Made by a program: the position numbers and the translations under genes
Assembly (NCBI GenBank): GCA_002476495.1
Contig: DLKL01000005.1
Location: 1 to 15,143, forward strand
Direction of reading: 5' to 3'
Length of the DNA: 15,143 bases
Origin: Lachnospiraceae bacterium UBA7589
GTDB lineage: Bacteria > Bacillota > Clostridia > Lachnospirales > Lachnospiraceae
Notes under the pieces: generated by a model
What the model saw: only the letters and a program-made list of their open reading frames with translations
What the model was told of the DNA's origin: nothing
Database searches by the model: none
In this document: positions 1 to 7,399 of the stretch, one piece after another
How the letters are laid out: the number at the start of each line of letters is the position of its first letter
How positions within the stretch are numbered: the first letter of the stretch is position 1

Positions 1-8
1 GAAAGATT

Positions 9-614
9 ATGAACAAAATAATTTCAAAAATTGGAGCAGTAGTCGTAACAATTACTGTATTTCTTTTTGCTATATGTCTGATTGCTGATTTACCATTTGT
101 TTCGTATCTCGTGTGTATGTTTTTACCTCTGGGATACATTATGATGGCAGTAGGGTTTCAATATGAAAGCTGCGAAGAACGGAAGGTTTCTGCCAGTGTC
201 GGTGTTGTTATTGCCGTTATCTATGCGGTGATGGTTCTATTAGTATATTATGCCCAGACAACGAGCGTTCAATTGGGCGGTTTGAATGAGCAGGCCGTTC
301 GAATATTAGATTTTCAACGTGGTGGTCTGTTATTCAATTATGATTTGCTTGGTTACGGAATGATGGCACTTTCCACATTATTTATTGGTCTTTCTATCAA
401 TCCAAGTTCGAAAGCGGACAAGTGGCTGAAATATTTGATGATACTACATGGCGTTTTTTTTATTGGATGTTTTATTATGCCGATGACAGGTGTATTCACA
501 AGCATGGAAAGCGGAGAAACCGGAAACGGAGGTACTATTGCACTATTATGTTGGTGTGTATATTTTCTTCCTATTGGTGTATTAGCATATAAGCATTTTC
601 AAAAGACTCAGTAA
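9..614 (+). CDS. Six-span integral membrane protein of unknown function
   Basis: The 201-residue product is almost entirely hydrophobic. About six membrane segments can be seen, at roughly residues 8-26, 33-50, 64-82, 112-130, 141-160 and 175-195, joined by short polar loops. There is no signal peptide and no catalytic motif that I can recognise. Size and topology resemble small clostridial membrane families such as DUF998 or DUF4386, but that is a guess from architecture only. The ATG at 9 is the first plausible start. Only eight bases precede it and the purine run there is a weak ribosome site, so a start further upstream, outside the window, cannot be excluded. The gene is convergent with the response regulator at 772-1524 and nothing links the two. 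The CDS call is secure; the function is unknown. Confidence 0.8.
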   Translation: MNKIISKIGAVVVTITVFLFAICLIADLPFVSYLVCMFLPLGYIMMAVGFQYESCEERKVSASVGVVIAVIYAVMVLLVYYAQTTSVQLGGLNEQAVRILDFQRGGLLFNYDLLGYGMMALSTLFIGLSINPSSKADKWLKYLMILHGVFFIGCFIMPMTGVFTSMESGETGNGGTIALLCWCVYFLPIGVLAYKHFQKTQ

Positions 615-657
615 CAAATTCAAGTTTATATGGATAATACAAAAATTATTTTTGCAT

Positions 658-677
658 GAAAATAGGTGCGAAGCACC
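658..677 (-). terminator. Likely terminator of the response regulator gene
   Basis: Read on the minus strand, a perfect 5-bp GC-rich stem (GGTGC / GCACC at 665-677, three-base loop) is followed by TATTTT. It lies about 95 bases past the regulator's stop codon. The stem is short, and its outer bases are shared with a second hairpin at 676-692, so the two structures compete. Function as a terminator is inferred. Confidence 0.45.
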
Positions 678-728
678 CTGGTCCGTCCAGGGCGACAGCC
701 TTGGCCCATAGATGTGTTGTGACACATC
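676..728. other. Cluster of hairpins between convergent genes
   Basis: Two further perfect stems sit beside the terminator candidate: CCCTGG / CCAGGG (676-681 with 687-692, five-base loop) and GATGTGT / ACACATC (711-717 with 722-728, four-base loop). Three stems within 65 bases of non-coding DNA is more structure than a simple terminator needs. The cluster could be a structured RNA, a palindromic repeat element or a bidirectional transcription stop. I cannot choose between these from sequence alone. Confidence 0.45.
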
Positions 729-771
729 GTATATCTATAACCTGAACGATTACATTGAAAAGGTGCTGCAG

Positions 772-1524
772 CTATGACGGCTGCCTGATGGAAGGCGTCA
801 CCGGCAGGTATTTTGTCCTTCTGGCAAATTGTCTTGTTATGTATGCCTGATTAATACTCTTATAACGCTTTGTATTTAATGGTAATGCTGTACCGTCAGT
901 CATATGGCAGGATCTTTCATCCATAGACGATACATAATCCAGATTTACAAGTATTCCCCTGTTTACAGGCAAAAAACGGTCATCATTGAGCGCTGATTCC
1001 AGCTTTTTAAAGGGCATTCTGCATCTGAGCGTTTCCCTCGTATGAATAATCAGATAGTTGGAATCTGAGTTTATGTATCTGATATTGGAATAAAGGACAG
1101 GGACAGCCTTGCGGTTAACATGGAGAAGTATGTGGGCGGTATCCCTGGTATTATAATTATAAATAATGAGGTCGTTCATAGTCTTATCTATCATATTTTG
1201 AGTGACAGGTTTTTGGAGATAATCAAATGCGTGCACACAAAATGCGTCTGCAAAATGCTCGCAGCTGGCAGTTACAAATATTATTGGCGTGGAGGGAAAT
1301 GATTGTCTGAAAGTGTTTGCCATTTCAATACCGTCAGTATCATCCATATATATATCCGTAAATATAATGTCATAAGCATTATCGGAAAGAGATGATAGAA
1401 ATCGATCGGCGGATGAATATATATCACAGTCTGTGACAATGCCGGTCAGGGTTCCCCAGTTTGTTATAAGCTTTTTTGTGTTAAGCTGTTCAGTCCTGTT
1501 ATTATCTATAATAGCTATATTCAA
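772..1524 (-). CDS. LytTR-family response regulator transcription factor
   Basis: This is a 250-residue cytoplasmic DNA-binding regulator of the AgrA/LytR type. Residues 1-125 form a receiver domain: acidic position D7, phospho-acceptor D57 in the context FTDIYMDD, switch threonine T85 and conserved lysine K105 in LQKP. Residues from about 130 to 235 form a LytTR domain, with the hallmark runs RYINSDSNYLIIHT and FLPVNRGILVNLDYV. The usual acidic pair at the end of the first strand is D-N here (D7, N8), not D-D. The start is a TTG at 1524, behind a strong GGGAGGGG site with an 8-base gap; no other in-frame start lies before the receiver core. No histidine kinase is visible nearby, so its partner is encoded elsewhere or absent. 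It is divergent from the surface protein at 1721-4675, whose promoter region carries a tandem repeat suited to a LytTR dimer. Family assignment is firm; the target is inferred. Confidence 0.93.
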   Translation of the reverse strand: MNIAIIDNNRTEQLNTKKLITNWGTLTGIVTDCDIYSSADRFLSSLSDNAYDIIFTDIYMDDTDGIEMANTFRQSFPSTPIIFVTASCEHFADAFCVHAFDYLQKPVTQNMIDKTMNDLIIYNYNTRDTAHILLHVNRKAVPVLYSNIRYINSDSNYLIIHTRETLRCRMPFKKLESALNDDRFLPVNRGILVNLDYVSSMDERSCHMTDGTALPLNTKRYKSINQAYITRQFARRTKYLPVTPSIRQPS

Positions 1525-1622
1525 TACAAGATCCCCTCCCTCTGTAACCTGATAATTGCACAGCCTGTCATCACTTACAAGCTATTCTTATATTAGCATA
1601 AATTCCTGCGAGGGGAAACCTT

Positions 1623-1650
1623 TTTATCCCAGAAAAATGCTGTTTATCCC
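1623..1650. promoter_or_regulatory. Tandem direct repeat, candidate LytTR operator
   Basis: TTTATCCC occurs at 1623-1630 and again at 1643-1650. With flanks the match is 9 of 10 bases, and the repeat period is 20 bp, about two helical turns. It ends 7 bp upstream of the -35 box of the surface protein gene and lies inside the gap shared with the LytTR regulator. LytTR proteins are known to bind paired direct repeats about two turns apart, just upstream of the -35 box. The sequence differs from the published LytTR consensus, so this is an inference from geometry and position. Confidence 0.5.
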
Positions 1651-1657
1651 ACATATG

Positions 1658-1686
1658 TTGACGTGGAACTAAAAAAATGATTTGAT
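1658..1686 (+). promoter_or_regulatory. Promoter of the surface protein gene
   Basis: TTGACG (1658-1663), a 17-bp spacer and TTTGAT (1681-1686) form a sigma-A type promoter with a good -35 box and a mediocre -10 box. Transcription would start about 30 bases before the ATG at 1721. The weak -10 box next to an upstream repeat fits an activator-dependent promoter. Confidence 0.55.
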
Positions 1687-1708
1687 TAAGAGTAATGTAA
1701 TAGAGTAT

Positions 1709-1715
1709 AAGGAGG
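1709..1715 (+). promoter_or_regulatory. Ribosome binding site that fixes the start at 1721
   Basis: AAGGAGG lies 5 bases before the ATG at 1721. The reading frame is open further upstream to a TTG at 1682, but that codon overlaps the predicted -10 box and would put a charged 13-residue stretch in front of a classic signal peptide. Confidence 0.85.
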
Positions 1716-1720
1716 AGAAT

Positions 1721-4675
1721 ATGAAAAAGAAATTATCTAGAGTGGTGGTTATGCTTATGGCACTTATGCTTATAGTATATATAACCTGTACCACGGGAGC
1801 CATTAATGCTGATGCAGAAGGGATTTCTGTAGTCGTGGATGGTACGACACTCAAAACGGGATATTATTATTATGATACAACCCAGGTATTGACCTATGTA
1901 ACAGAAGCACCGGAAGCAGCCGTTACAGATTCATACGCATATTATGATGAATCCGCCGGCAAAATGACTGTATATGGTGACTTTGATATCTATATGACCA
2001 AGTCCGGTGTTCCTGGACTGCAAATTGATAATGGCACACTTATTTTAAGTGGAGCAGGAAATTTAAGTATTTTTCCACAGAGTGGTATAGCCGGTAATGG
2101 TGCAGAGACCATTGTAAGTACAACAGGTGCAGGAATAGTAACAGAGGGGTATAAAGGCGATATAATGCTTAATGCAATAAATTATAGTGCGATTAAGGGC
2201 TTGTCAACAGTAGATTTGGAGACAAACGGTGATATCAATATCAGTACAAATTTTAAAAATGGAATTGTTGTTGATGCCGGTAATGTCGCTTTGGTTGGAA
2301 AGTCGGTATATTTAGGTAATTCAAGTTCACAGGCAGAGGGACTTATCAAGGCGACCGGAGATATAAGCATTGTTAGTAGTGAAAATTTTGGAGAGAATAC
2401 AACTAGTACTAATTATACCGGTGCTATGTTTGAGGGAAGTAATATAAATCTGAAGAGTATAGACGGAGAAGTTTCTTTTGCTGCTCGTAAGAATGGGAAT
2501 ATTGCCAAGGGAGATCTCACTGTGACAGCTACAACAGGTGTAATACTTAATTCAGATGGAAATGTGGTTAATGGAAGTCTGACGATTAACAGTAATGATC
2601 CAATTGATATTAATATATCTTCTGGGGCCGGCTCAGCGGTGACAGGTGATTTTAATGTAAATGCTGAAAGTTCAGATGTAAATGTTGAGGCAACGCTTTA
2701 CACAGTAGGAGGGGATATTGATATAACTGCAAGAAGTGCAAAGCTTTTGTCGAAAGATGGTTATGTGTGTGGTGGCAATGTTGACGCTTGTGTCAGTCAG
2801 GGATTGACGATAAATGGCCGTGGTGATGCAATAAAGGGTTACGCCAAGATTATAAATAATGGCAGTGGTTCGGCTAAAAAGGTGTATATTAATTCTGCTA
2901 TTGGAACAGCCGTTGGAGGAAATCTTGATATTGAAAGCGCTTATGTGAGTATTACCTCCGGAAAAGTAACTGTTAAGGGTAATATATCAATTACTGATGC
3001 ATCCCAGGTAATAATTGCGTCAGACACCGATTCGGTATGTCTAGGTGACGTTAATGTTGATGCATCAAAGAATTTGCAGTTATGGGGTGACGGTGAAGCT
3101 TCTGTGATAAAAGGTACGTTAACTGTTAATCAGTATGCTGACATCAATTTGGTAGCACGCACAAATAGTGGTGGTAAGGTTCCGGAAACGCCTATTTTAG
3201 CTAACCTGCCTTCTTCCGGTGTAGTTGTTTTGCAGGAGAAGGATACGGATACAGGTGTGGCAAAAACTTATGTTTGTGTAGAGGGTGTTTTATATGCAGC
3301 TGATGCGTCAACATGCGAACATCCACTGGTGGACGGAGAAGGAGAGTGCTTAGTATGTTATACAGATAATCTTGACGTTGCTGGGCTTGTTAAGGGTGAT
3401 GGAACTACGACTACATATTCTTCACTGGCTGATGCAATTTCTGATGCGGCTGATGGCGAGACAGTAAAGCTTTTGTATAACATAAAGCAACCAGACTTAG
3501 ATTTAGACCATTATAATGAATTGCCTAATAAAAAAATAACCTTAGATTTGTCAGGCTATAGACTTCAGATGGGTGAGATAGACACTGAAAATGCATTAAC
3601 AATAATGAACGGAACATTTTACGGAGCGATTAACCATGCATCCGATACAGGTAAGCTCACATTCAAGGATGTCAAAGGAACAATCAAAAGGTTACAGTGG
3701 ATGCCTGATGATGGGGTAAGTCTTATTAACAGTCAGCTGACATTTTCCGGAACACAATTCTGGCTTGAAAAATTAGATATGGACGAACAGTCTGTATTTG
3801 ATATAAGTATATTAAGTGGTTCGGGCTTAAGTAATTATGGACGTATATCGGATATCGAGAATGCACTCGGTGGAATTGAGGAATTTTTGCCTTATGGTTA
3901 TACAGTTGCCAAGAAACGGCCATCCCCAAATGCTGCCGACATAAGAAATACTATTTTTGATGAAAATGGCAATCTTGCAAATAATATTTTACTCAAATAT
4001 AAGCGTATTACAGATGATGAGTTCACAGTAGCATTTAATCCTGCAGCCTATGTATATGACGGTACAGCCAAGACACCGGAGGTTACGGTAAGCTATAACG
4101 GAACAGCGCTTACAAAGGGTGTTCATTATAATGTTACATACCTTAACAATGTGAATGCCGGTCAGGCCGGTGTAAAGATACAGGGTATAGGTGTATATCA
4201 TGACAGTGTTGATAAGAGCTTTGTCATTGATAAGGCGCCTCAGAATGCACCTACAGGAATTAAAGCTGTTTCTGAGACAGAGGATGGCAAGAATGATGGC
4301 TCTATAATATATGTTACAGCAGCTATGGAATATAGTACAGATCAGACAAATTATAAGGCAATCAGCAGTAATTCCATAAATGGACTTGCAGATGGCGACT
4401 ATTATATAAGATATAAGGAAACTGCTAATTATTATGCATCACCGGCAGCCAAGGTTACCGTACATAAGGGTACGACGGTGGTTGCGAAAGATACAGAGGC
4501 AACAACACCTACATCACAGGGTAATGACAATGCATCGCCTGATAATCAGACAACAGGAAATCAAAACGGTGTGAATACAGGGGATAGCTTCCCTATGGGA
4601 ATATGTCTTGTACTTATAATGATGACAGGCTGCTTAATACCTATTGTATACAGAGAACTTAAGAAAAACAGATAA
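1721..4675 (+). CDS. Large secreted beta-solenoid surface protein, probable cell-wall or membrane anchored
   Basis: The product has 984 residues. Residues 1-32 are a signal peptide: KKK, a hydrophobic core and a likely cut after ADA at 30-32. From about 85 to 500 the chain is made of irregular 20-25-residue repeats of alternating hydrophobic positions with Gly/Asn turns, such as KGDLTVTATTGVIL and GGDIDITARSAKL, as expected for a right-handed beta-helix. A C-x-H...C-x-x-C cluster (C532, H534, C543, C546) marks a linker found in Firmicute surface proteins. Residues around 767-838 form a YDGTAKTPEVTVSYNG module, and about 840-925 a GLADGDYYIRYKET module, both widespread in Lachnospiraceae adhesin-like proteins. 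A Thr/Asn/Gln-rich spacer leads to VNTGD (951-955), a hydrophobic stretch and the tail KKNR, a degenerate sortase-type sorting signal. It probably acts outside the cell in adhesion or glycan binding; no catalytic residues are evident. LytTR control is suggested by its position. Confidence 0.9.
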   Translation: MKKKLSRVVVMLMALMLIVYITCTTGAINADAEGISVVVDGTTLKTGYYYYDTTQVLTYVTEAPEAAVTDSYAYYDESAGKMTVYGDFDIYMTKSGVPGLQIDNGTLILSGAGNLSIFPQSGIAGNGAETIVSTTGAGIVTEGYKGDIMLNAINYSAIKGLSTVDLETNGDINISTNFKNGIVVDAGNVALVGKSVYLGNSSSQAEGLIKATGDISIVSSENFGENTTSTNYTGAMFEGSNINLKSIDGEVSFAARKNGNIAKGDLTVTATTGVILNSDGNVVNGSLTINSNDPIDINISSGAGSAVTGDFNVNAESSDVNVEATLYTVGGDIDITARSAKLLSKDGYVCGGNVDACVSQGLTINGRGDAIKGYAKIINNGSGSAKKVYINSAIGTAVGGNLDIESAYVSITSGKVTVKGNISITDASQVIIASDTDSVCLGDVNVDASKNLQLWGDGEASVIKGTLTVNQYADINLVARTNSGGKVPETPILANLPSSGVVVLQEKDTDTGVAKTYVCVEGVLYAADASTCEHPLVDGEGECLVCYTDNLDVAGLVKGDGTTTTYSSLADAISDAADGETVKLLYNIKQPDLDLDHYNELPNKKITLDLSGYRLQMGEIDTENALTIMNGTFYGAINHASDTGKLTFKDVKGTIKRLQWMPDDGVSLINSQLTFSGTQFWLEKLDMDEQSVFDISILSGSGLSNYGRISDIENALGGIEEFLPYGYTVAKKRPSPNAADIRNTIFDENGNLANNILLKYKRITDDEFTVAFNPAAYVYDGTAKTPEVTVSYNGTALTKGVHYNVTYLNNVNAGQAGVKIQGIGVYHDSVDKSFVIDKAPQNAPTGIKAVSETEDGKNDGSIIYVTAAMEYSTDQTNYKAISSNSINGLADGDYYIRYKETANYYASPAAKVTVHKGTTVVAKDTEATTPTSQGNDNASPDNQTTGNQNGVNTGDSFPMGICLVLIMMTGCLIPIVYRELKKNR

Positions 4676-4680
4676 ATAAT

Positions 4681-4746
4681 ATGCCACCTTCACTATAGAC
4701 AATTACCCGGATAGGTAATGACTTGTGTGGAGGTGGCATTTGTTTT
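4681..4746 (+). terminator. Rho-independent terminator after the surface protein gene
   Basis: A perfect 9-bp stem (ATGCCACCT at 4681-4689 with AGGTGGCAT at 4731-4739) is followed by TTGTTTT. The 41-base loop contains a second 6-bp hairpin (ATTACC / GGTAAT, 4702-4719), which brings the outer arms together. It starts five bases after the stop codon. Confidence 0.8.
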
Positions 4747-4803
4747 GGTGAAAAATCCCGGAACATTAGGGATATACAGGGGAAATGTAAAAAACAGTGC
4801 ATA

Positions 4804-4832
4804 TTGACGGTAAAAGGGTGATGTGTTACCAT
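4804..4832 (+). promoter_or_regulatory. Promoter of the five-span membrane protein gene
   Basis: TTGACG (4804-4809), a 17-bp spacer and TACCAT (4827-4832) precede the ATG at 4867. The sequence TGTTACC occurs at 4824-4830, over the -10 box, and again at 4846-4852, 22 bp on. The second copy lies in the leader and could be an operator half, but this is weak. Confidence 0.45.
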
Positions 4833-4866
4833 TTTTAAAGTAATATGTTACCTAATGGAGAATGGT

Positions 4867-5580
4867 ATGAATATAAAATATGATATGCGAACTAAAAAGG
4901 TGCTTTTGATATCAATGATTGCAGCCCTGTTGCTTTTTGCTGCAGGCTTTATTGTGATGTGGTTTGAGATAATGGGACTTGAGCTTTTGTTTTTGTTTGG
5001 AATATATGTCGGTGGAGGGTTATTTATCTGTTCTGCCCTGAATTTTGTTGCTTCCTTGTGCTATTTTAAGAGATTGAAAAGACATGGATATGAAATACCG
5101 TATAACAGGAAGGATTATGGTAATGATTTGAGAAATCTTCCTGTTTCGGCGGACGCAGACAAAGAAATTCCGCAAGATAGTAAGGAGAGCCGCATTCTTG
5201 GGATATTTTATGGTGTAACATATTTGCTGTCAACTGCGTGGAATATCTATTACATAGTAAGCTGGTACAGATATGTGAATGGAAATGCCGTATTTCTTCT
5301 GTGTGTTCAGATAATTCTTGATCTTGTATGGATTATTGAGGCTATTATACTTTATGGGCAGATGGACAGTAAAAAATACAGAGATGACGTTGAGGCAGAT
5401 TTGTCAAAAAAGGAAAGAACCAGCATAGAAAAAGGACTTTTAACAGGTCTTATAATTCTGGTAATGACAATTTTTGTCAAGTCTATGGCAGTAAATATGT
5501 CAGAGTATGTATATAAGGCTATGTCGGATAAGGAACAAAGTTCAAATACAATAGAAGATGTACAGTCTGACGGTCGATAG
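4867..5580 (+). CDS. Five-span integral membrane protein of unknown function
   Basis: From the ATG at 4867 the product has 237 residues. This start has GGAG six bases upstream; an in-frame ATG at 4855 overlaps that ribosome site and is less likely. Five hydrophobic segments are visible: two near the N terminus (about residues 8-32 and 36-62), then a polar cytoplasmic-looking loop rich in Asp, Lys and Arg, two more (about 112-135 and 140-165), a charged linker and a last segment near 187-210. The C-terminal tail is polar. I recognise no family and see no catalytic motif. It has its own promoter after a strong terminator and runs convergently into the ABC operon with only two bases between stop codons, leaving no room for a dedicated terminator. 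The repeated aromatic residues around the third segment are ordinary for membrane proteins. Confidence 0.8.
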   Translation: MNIKYDMRTKKVLLISMIAALLLFAAGFIVMWFEIMGLELLFLFGIYVGGGLFICSALNFVASLCYFKRLKRHGYEIPYNRKDYGNDLRNLPVSADADKEIPQDSKESRILGIFYGVTYLLSTAWNIYYIVSWYRYVNGNAVFLLCVQIILDLVWIIEAIILYGQMDSKKYRDDVEADLSKKERTSIEKGLLTGLIILVMTIFVKSMAVNMSEYVYKAMSDKEQSSNTIEDVQSDGR

Positions 5581-5582
5581 TA

Positions 5583-6245
5583 TTATTCGCATATCTGACC
5601 ATTGCTTATCCTGATTATCCTTTTTGCGCAGGCAGCAACCTCACTGTCGTGGGTAACAAGTATTATGGTTTTACCCTCAGTGCTTAATTCTTTAAATATT
5701 TCCATTATTTCACAGGCGTTTTTTTCGTCAAGGGCACCTGTAGGTTCATCTGCAAGAAGATACTTTTTGTCGGAAACATATGCTCGGGCTATAGCCACAC
5801 GCTGCTGCTCGCCACCGGAGATTTGTTTTGGAAATTTTCCCTCTAATCCTGTAATCTGAAGTCTTTCCATAATATCTGCAATTTTCTTTTTCTTGACAGT
5901 GGAATTACATTTTATGACATTCAAGGGAAGCTCAATATTCTCATAAACAGTATACTGGCTCATTAATTCATATTTCTGGAAAATAAATGCAATGTTATTT
6001 TTCCTTACTTTATCAAATTGAAAGGGATTCAGGTTTGTAATTTTTCTGCCGTCCAGGAAGTAATCACCGGAGGTAAGATTATCCATGCAGCCTATTATAT
6101 TCAGCAGTGTACTTTTTCCGGAGCCAGAACGCCCTGTTATAGCAACGAATTCACCATCATCTATGGAAAGATTGATTTGATTTATAGCGGCAATTTCGTA
6201 AGTATCGCCCTTGTAAATTCTGGTAGCATTTTCTAATTTAATCAT
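5583..6245 (-). CDS. ABC transporter ATP-binding protein (MacB/LolD type)
   Basis: This 220-residue ATPase should power the two permeases encoded just upstream. All motifs are present: Walker A GRSGSGKST (38-46), Q-loop Q90, signature ISGGEQQR (142-149), Walker B YLLADEP with D166 and catalytic E167, D-loop A171-D173 and switch H199. Leu to Ile and Gln to Glu in the signature are common in this subfamily. The length and the VRKNNIAFIFQ segment are typical of LolD/MacB/FtsE-like ATPases that partner FtsX-fold permeases. The ATG overlaps the upstream permease stop as ATGA, and an AGAGG ribosome site precedes it, so translation is probably coupled. It is the last gene of the operon. The family is certain; the substrate is unknown. 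Confidence 0.96.
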   Translation of the reverse strand: MIKLENATRIYKGDTYEIAAINQINLSIDDGEFVAITGRSGSGKSTLLNIIGCMDNLTSGDYFLDGRKITNLNPFQFDKVRKNNIAFIFQKYELMSQYTVYENIELPLNVIKCNSTVKKKKIADIMERLQITGLEGKFPKQISGGEQQRVAIARAYVSDKKYLLADEPTGALDEKNACEIMEIFKELSTEGKTIILVTHDSEVAACAKRIIRISNGQICE

Positions 6246-7399
6246 ATTTCCTCTCCCATCATATCAAGTGGTGTCTGTTTGTTAATGTGCCCCTTTAAAA
6301 ACAGACATATAACTGTACATGTAAATATCATTCCTGCAATATAATATGGCATCAGCATAAAAAACATTTCCTTTGTCTGTGCATCAAAACCAATAGATTT
6401 AACAATCCAATACAGTATGGACAGTATAAAGGAGATTAATATTTTAATTGATATTTCCGTATATATAATAGCCTTCAGATCACGTCTTGTCATATTATTG
6501 GAAAGCATAACAGCCATATCCCGACGGCTTTTTATAATGGAAATATATGAGGCAACTATCATGGATATAATTGCACAAAGAGAAAGGGCTAAAGGCATGA
6601 GATAGTTTTCCCCGGCTTTTTCGTAGGCCTCCTTTGCCATATTATCAAATAAGGTATCCACATCATTTATATCATATATATCTATTTCGAGGGAATATGC
6701 CAGATTATATATATCCTGCTTAACCCTGTCTTTGTCAGCATCAGCATCAACTATATAAAGCAAATCATTAAGGCCGTTAATAAGGAAAATTTTATCAAGG
6801 GCGATTATGTCATCAAGTGAGGCAATAATATAATCATCTAAATCAATGATTTTACCTGCTGAAGAAAAGTAATTGCCGGATATAAATTTCCGGTCTGAAA
6901 TTATGCCTGTTATATTGAGCGTATAACCACTCATATAATCCGTAAGCTTTGTATCAATGGGACAGGACATGCTTTTGTTTTCTCCTGCCACAGAGCATAT
7001 ACCGTCCACATCGGAAAATTCAATATCTATGCCGCAAAGTGGTAATATATCCTCACTTACATACAGTATATTAATATCATTTTCCGTATTGTCAAAAAAC
7101 ATGCCGGCATGGCTTATACCTTCAATTTTCCCAAGCTCACGGTAAAACAGGAGAAGCTTATCCATATCATCAAAATTACAGAAGCCTGTGGTGTATTTTT
7201 GCAAATTAATGCTGTAGATATTGCCATAGGGAAAATCAATAACTCCTTTTGCCCTGTAACGGGAATAGCTGTATGTCAGATATACCATTCCTGCATATTC
7301 CATAACGGCAAATGATAATGTGAGCATTGCCAGAGTTATAAGTGTTAATATTTTATTTTTGTATAACTGGCATATGCCATACCATAATCTGAAATTCAT
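6242..7399 (-). CDS. FtsX/MacB-type ABC transporter permease, second subunit
   Basis: The product has 385 residues with MacB topology. One membrane segment lies near residues 16-40, then a large extracytoplasmic domain of about 220 residues rich in Asp, Ile and Tyr. Three membrane segments follow in the last third (about 268-290, 312-334, 346-370), and the tail PLDMMGEEI resembles the usual end of FtsX-like permeases. The motif KSRRDMAVMLSNNMTRRDL between segments two and three is a diverged form of the conserved coupling helix that contacts the ATPase. The ATG at 7399 directly abuts the TAA of the preceding permease, with AAGGAT as ribosome site. It probably pairs with the 7400-8479 product as a heterodimer. 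The sequence is diverged, so only comparison of topology and operon position supports the family. Confidence 0.85.
   Translation of the reverse strand: MNFRLWYGICQLYKNKILTLITLAMLTLSFAVMEYAGMVYLTYSYSRYRAKGVIDFPYGNIYSINLQKYTTGFCNFDDMDKLLLFYRELGKIEGISHAGMFFDNTENDINILYVSEDILPLCGIDIEFSDVDGICSVAGENKSMSCPIDTKLTDYMSGYTLNITGIISDRKFISGNYFSSAGKIIDLDDYIIASLDDIIALDKIFLINGLNDLLYIVDADADKDRVKQDIYNLAYSLEIDIYDINDVDTLFDNMAKEAYEKAGENYLMPLALSLCAIISMIVASYISIIKSRRDMAVMLSNNMTRRDLKAIIYTEISIKILISFILSILYWIVKSIGFDAQTKEMFFMLMPYYIAGMIFTCTVICLFLKGHINKQTPLDMMGEEI

Noticed and set aside
712..774. Short frame of 20 codons starting in the hairpin cluster and ending at the regulator's 3' end
   Set aside because: Too short, no ribosome site, and the ATG lies within a hairpin arm.
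1120..1302. Plus-strand open frame of 60 codons
   Set aside because: It is a shadow of the response regulator's receiver and LytTR coding region on the other strand.
1623..1650. TTTATCCC pair as the start of a CRISPR-like array
   Set aside because: There are only two short copies and no further units, and the pair sits in a promoter position.
4755..4773. Small hairpin ATCCC / GGGAT after the surface-gene terminator
   Set aside because: Five pairs only, no T-run, and not clearly linked to the TTTATCCC repeats upstream.
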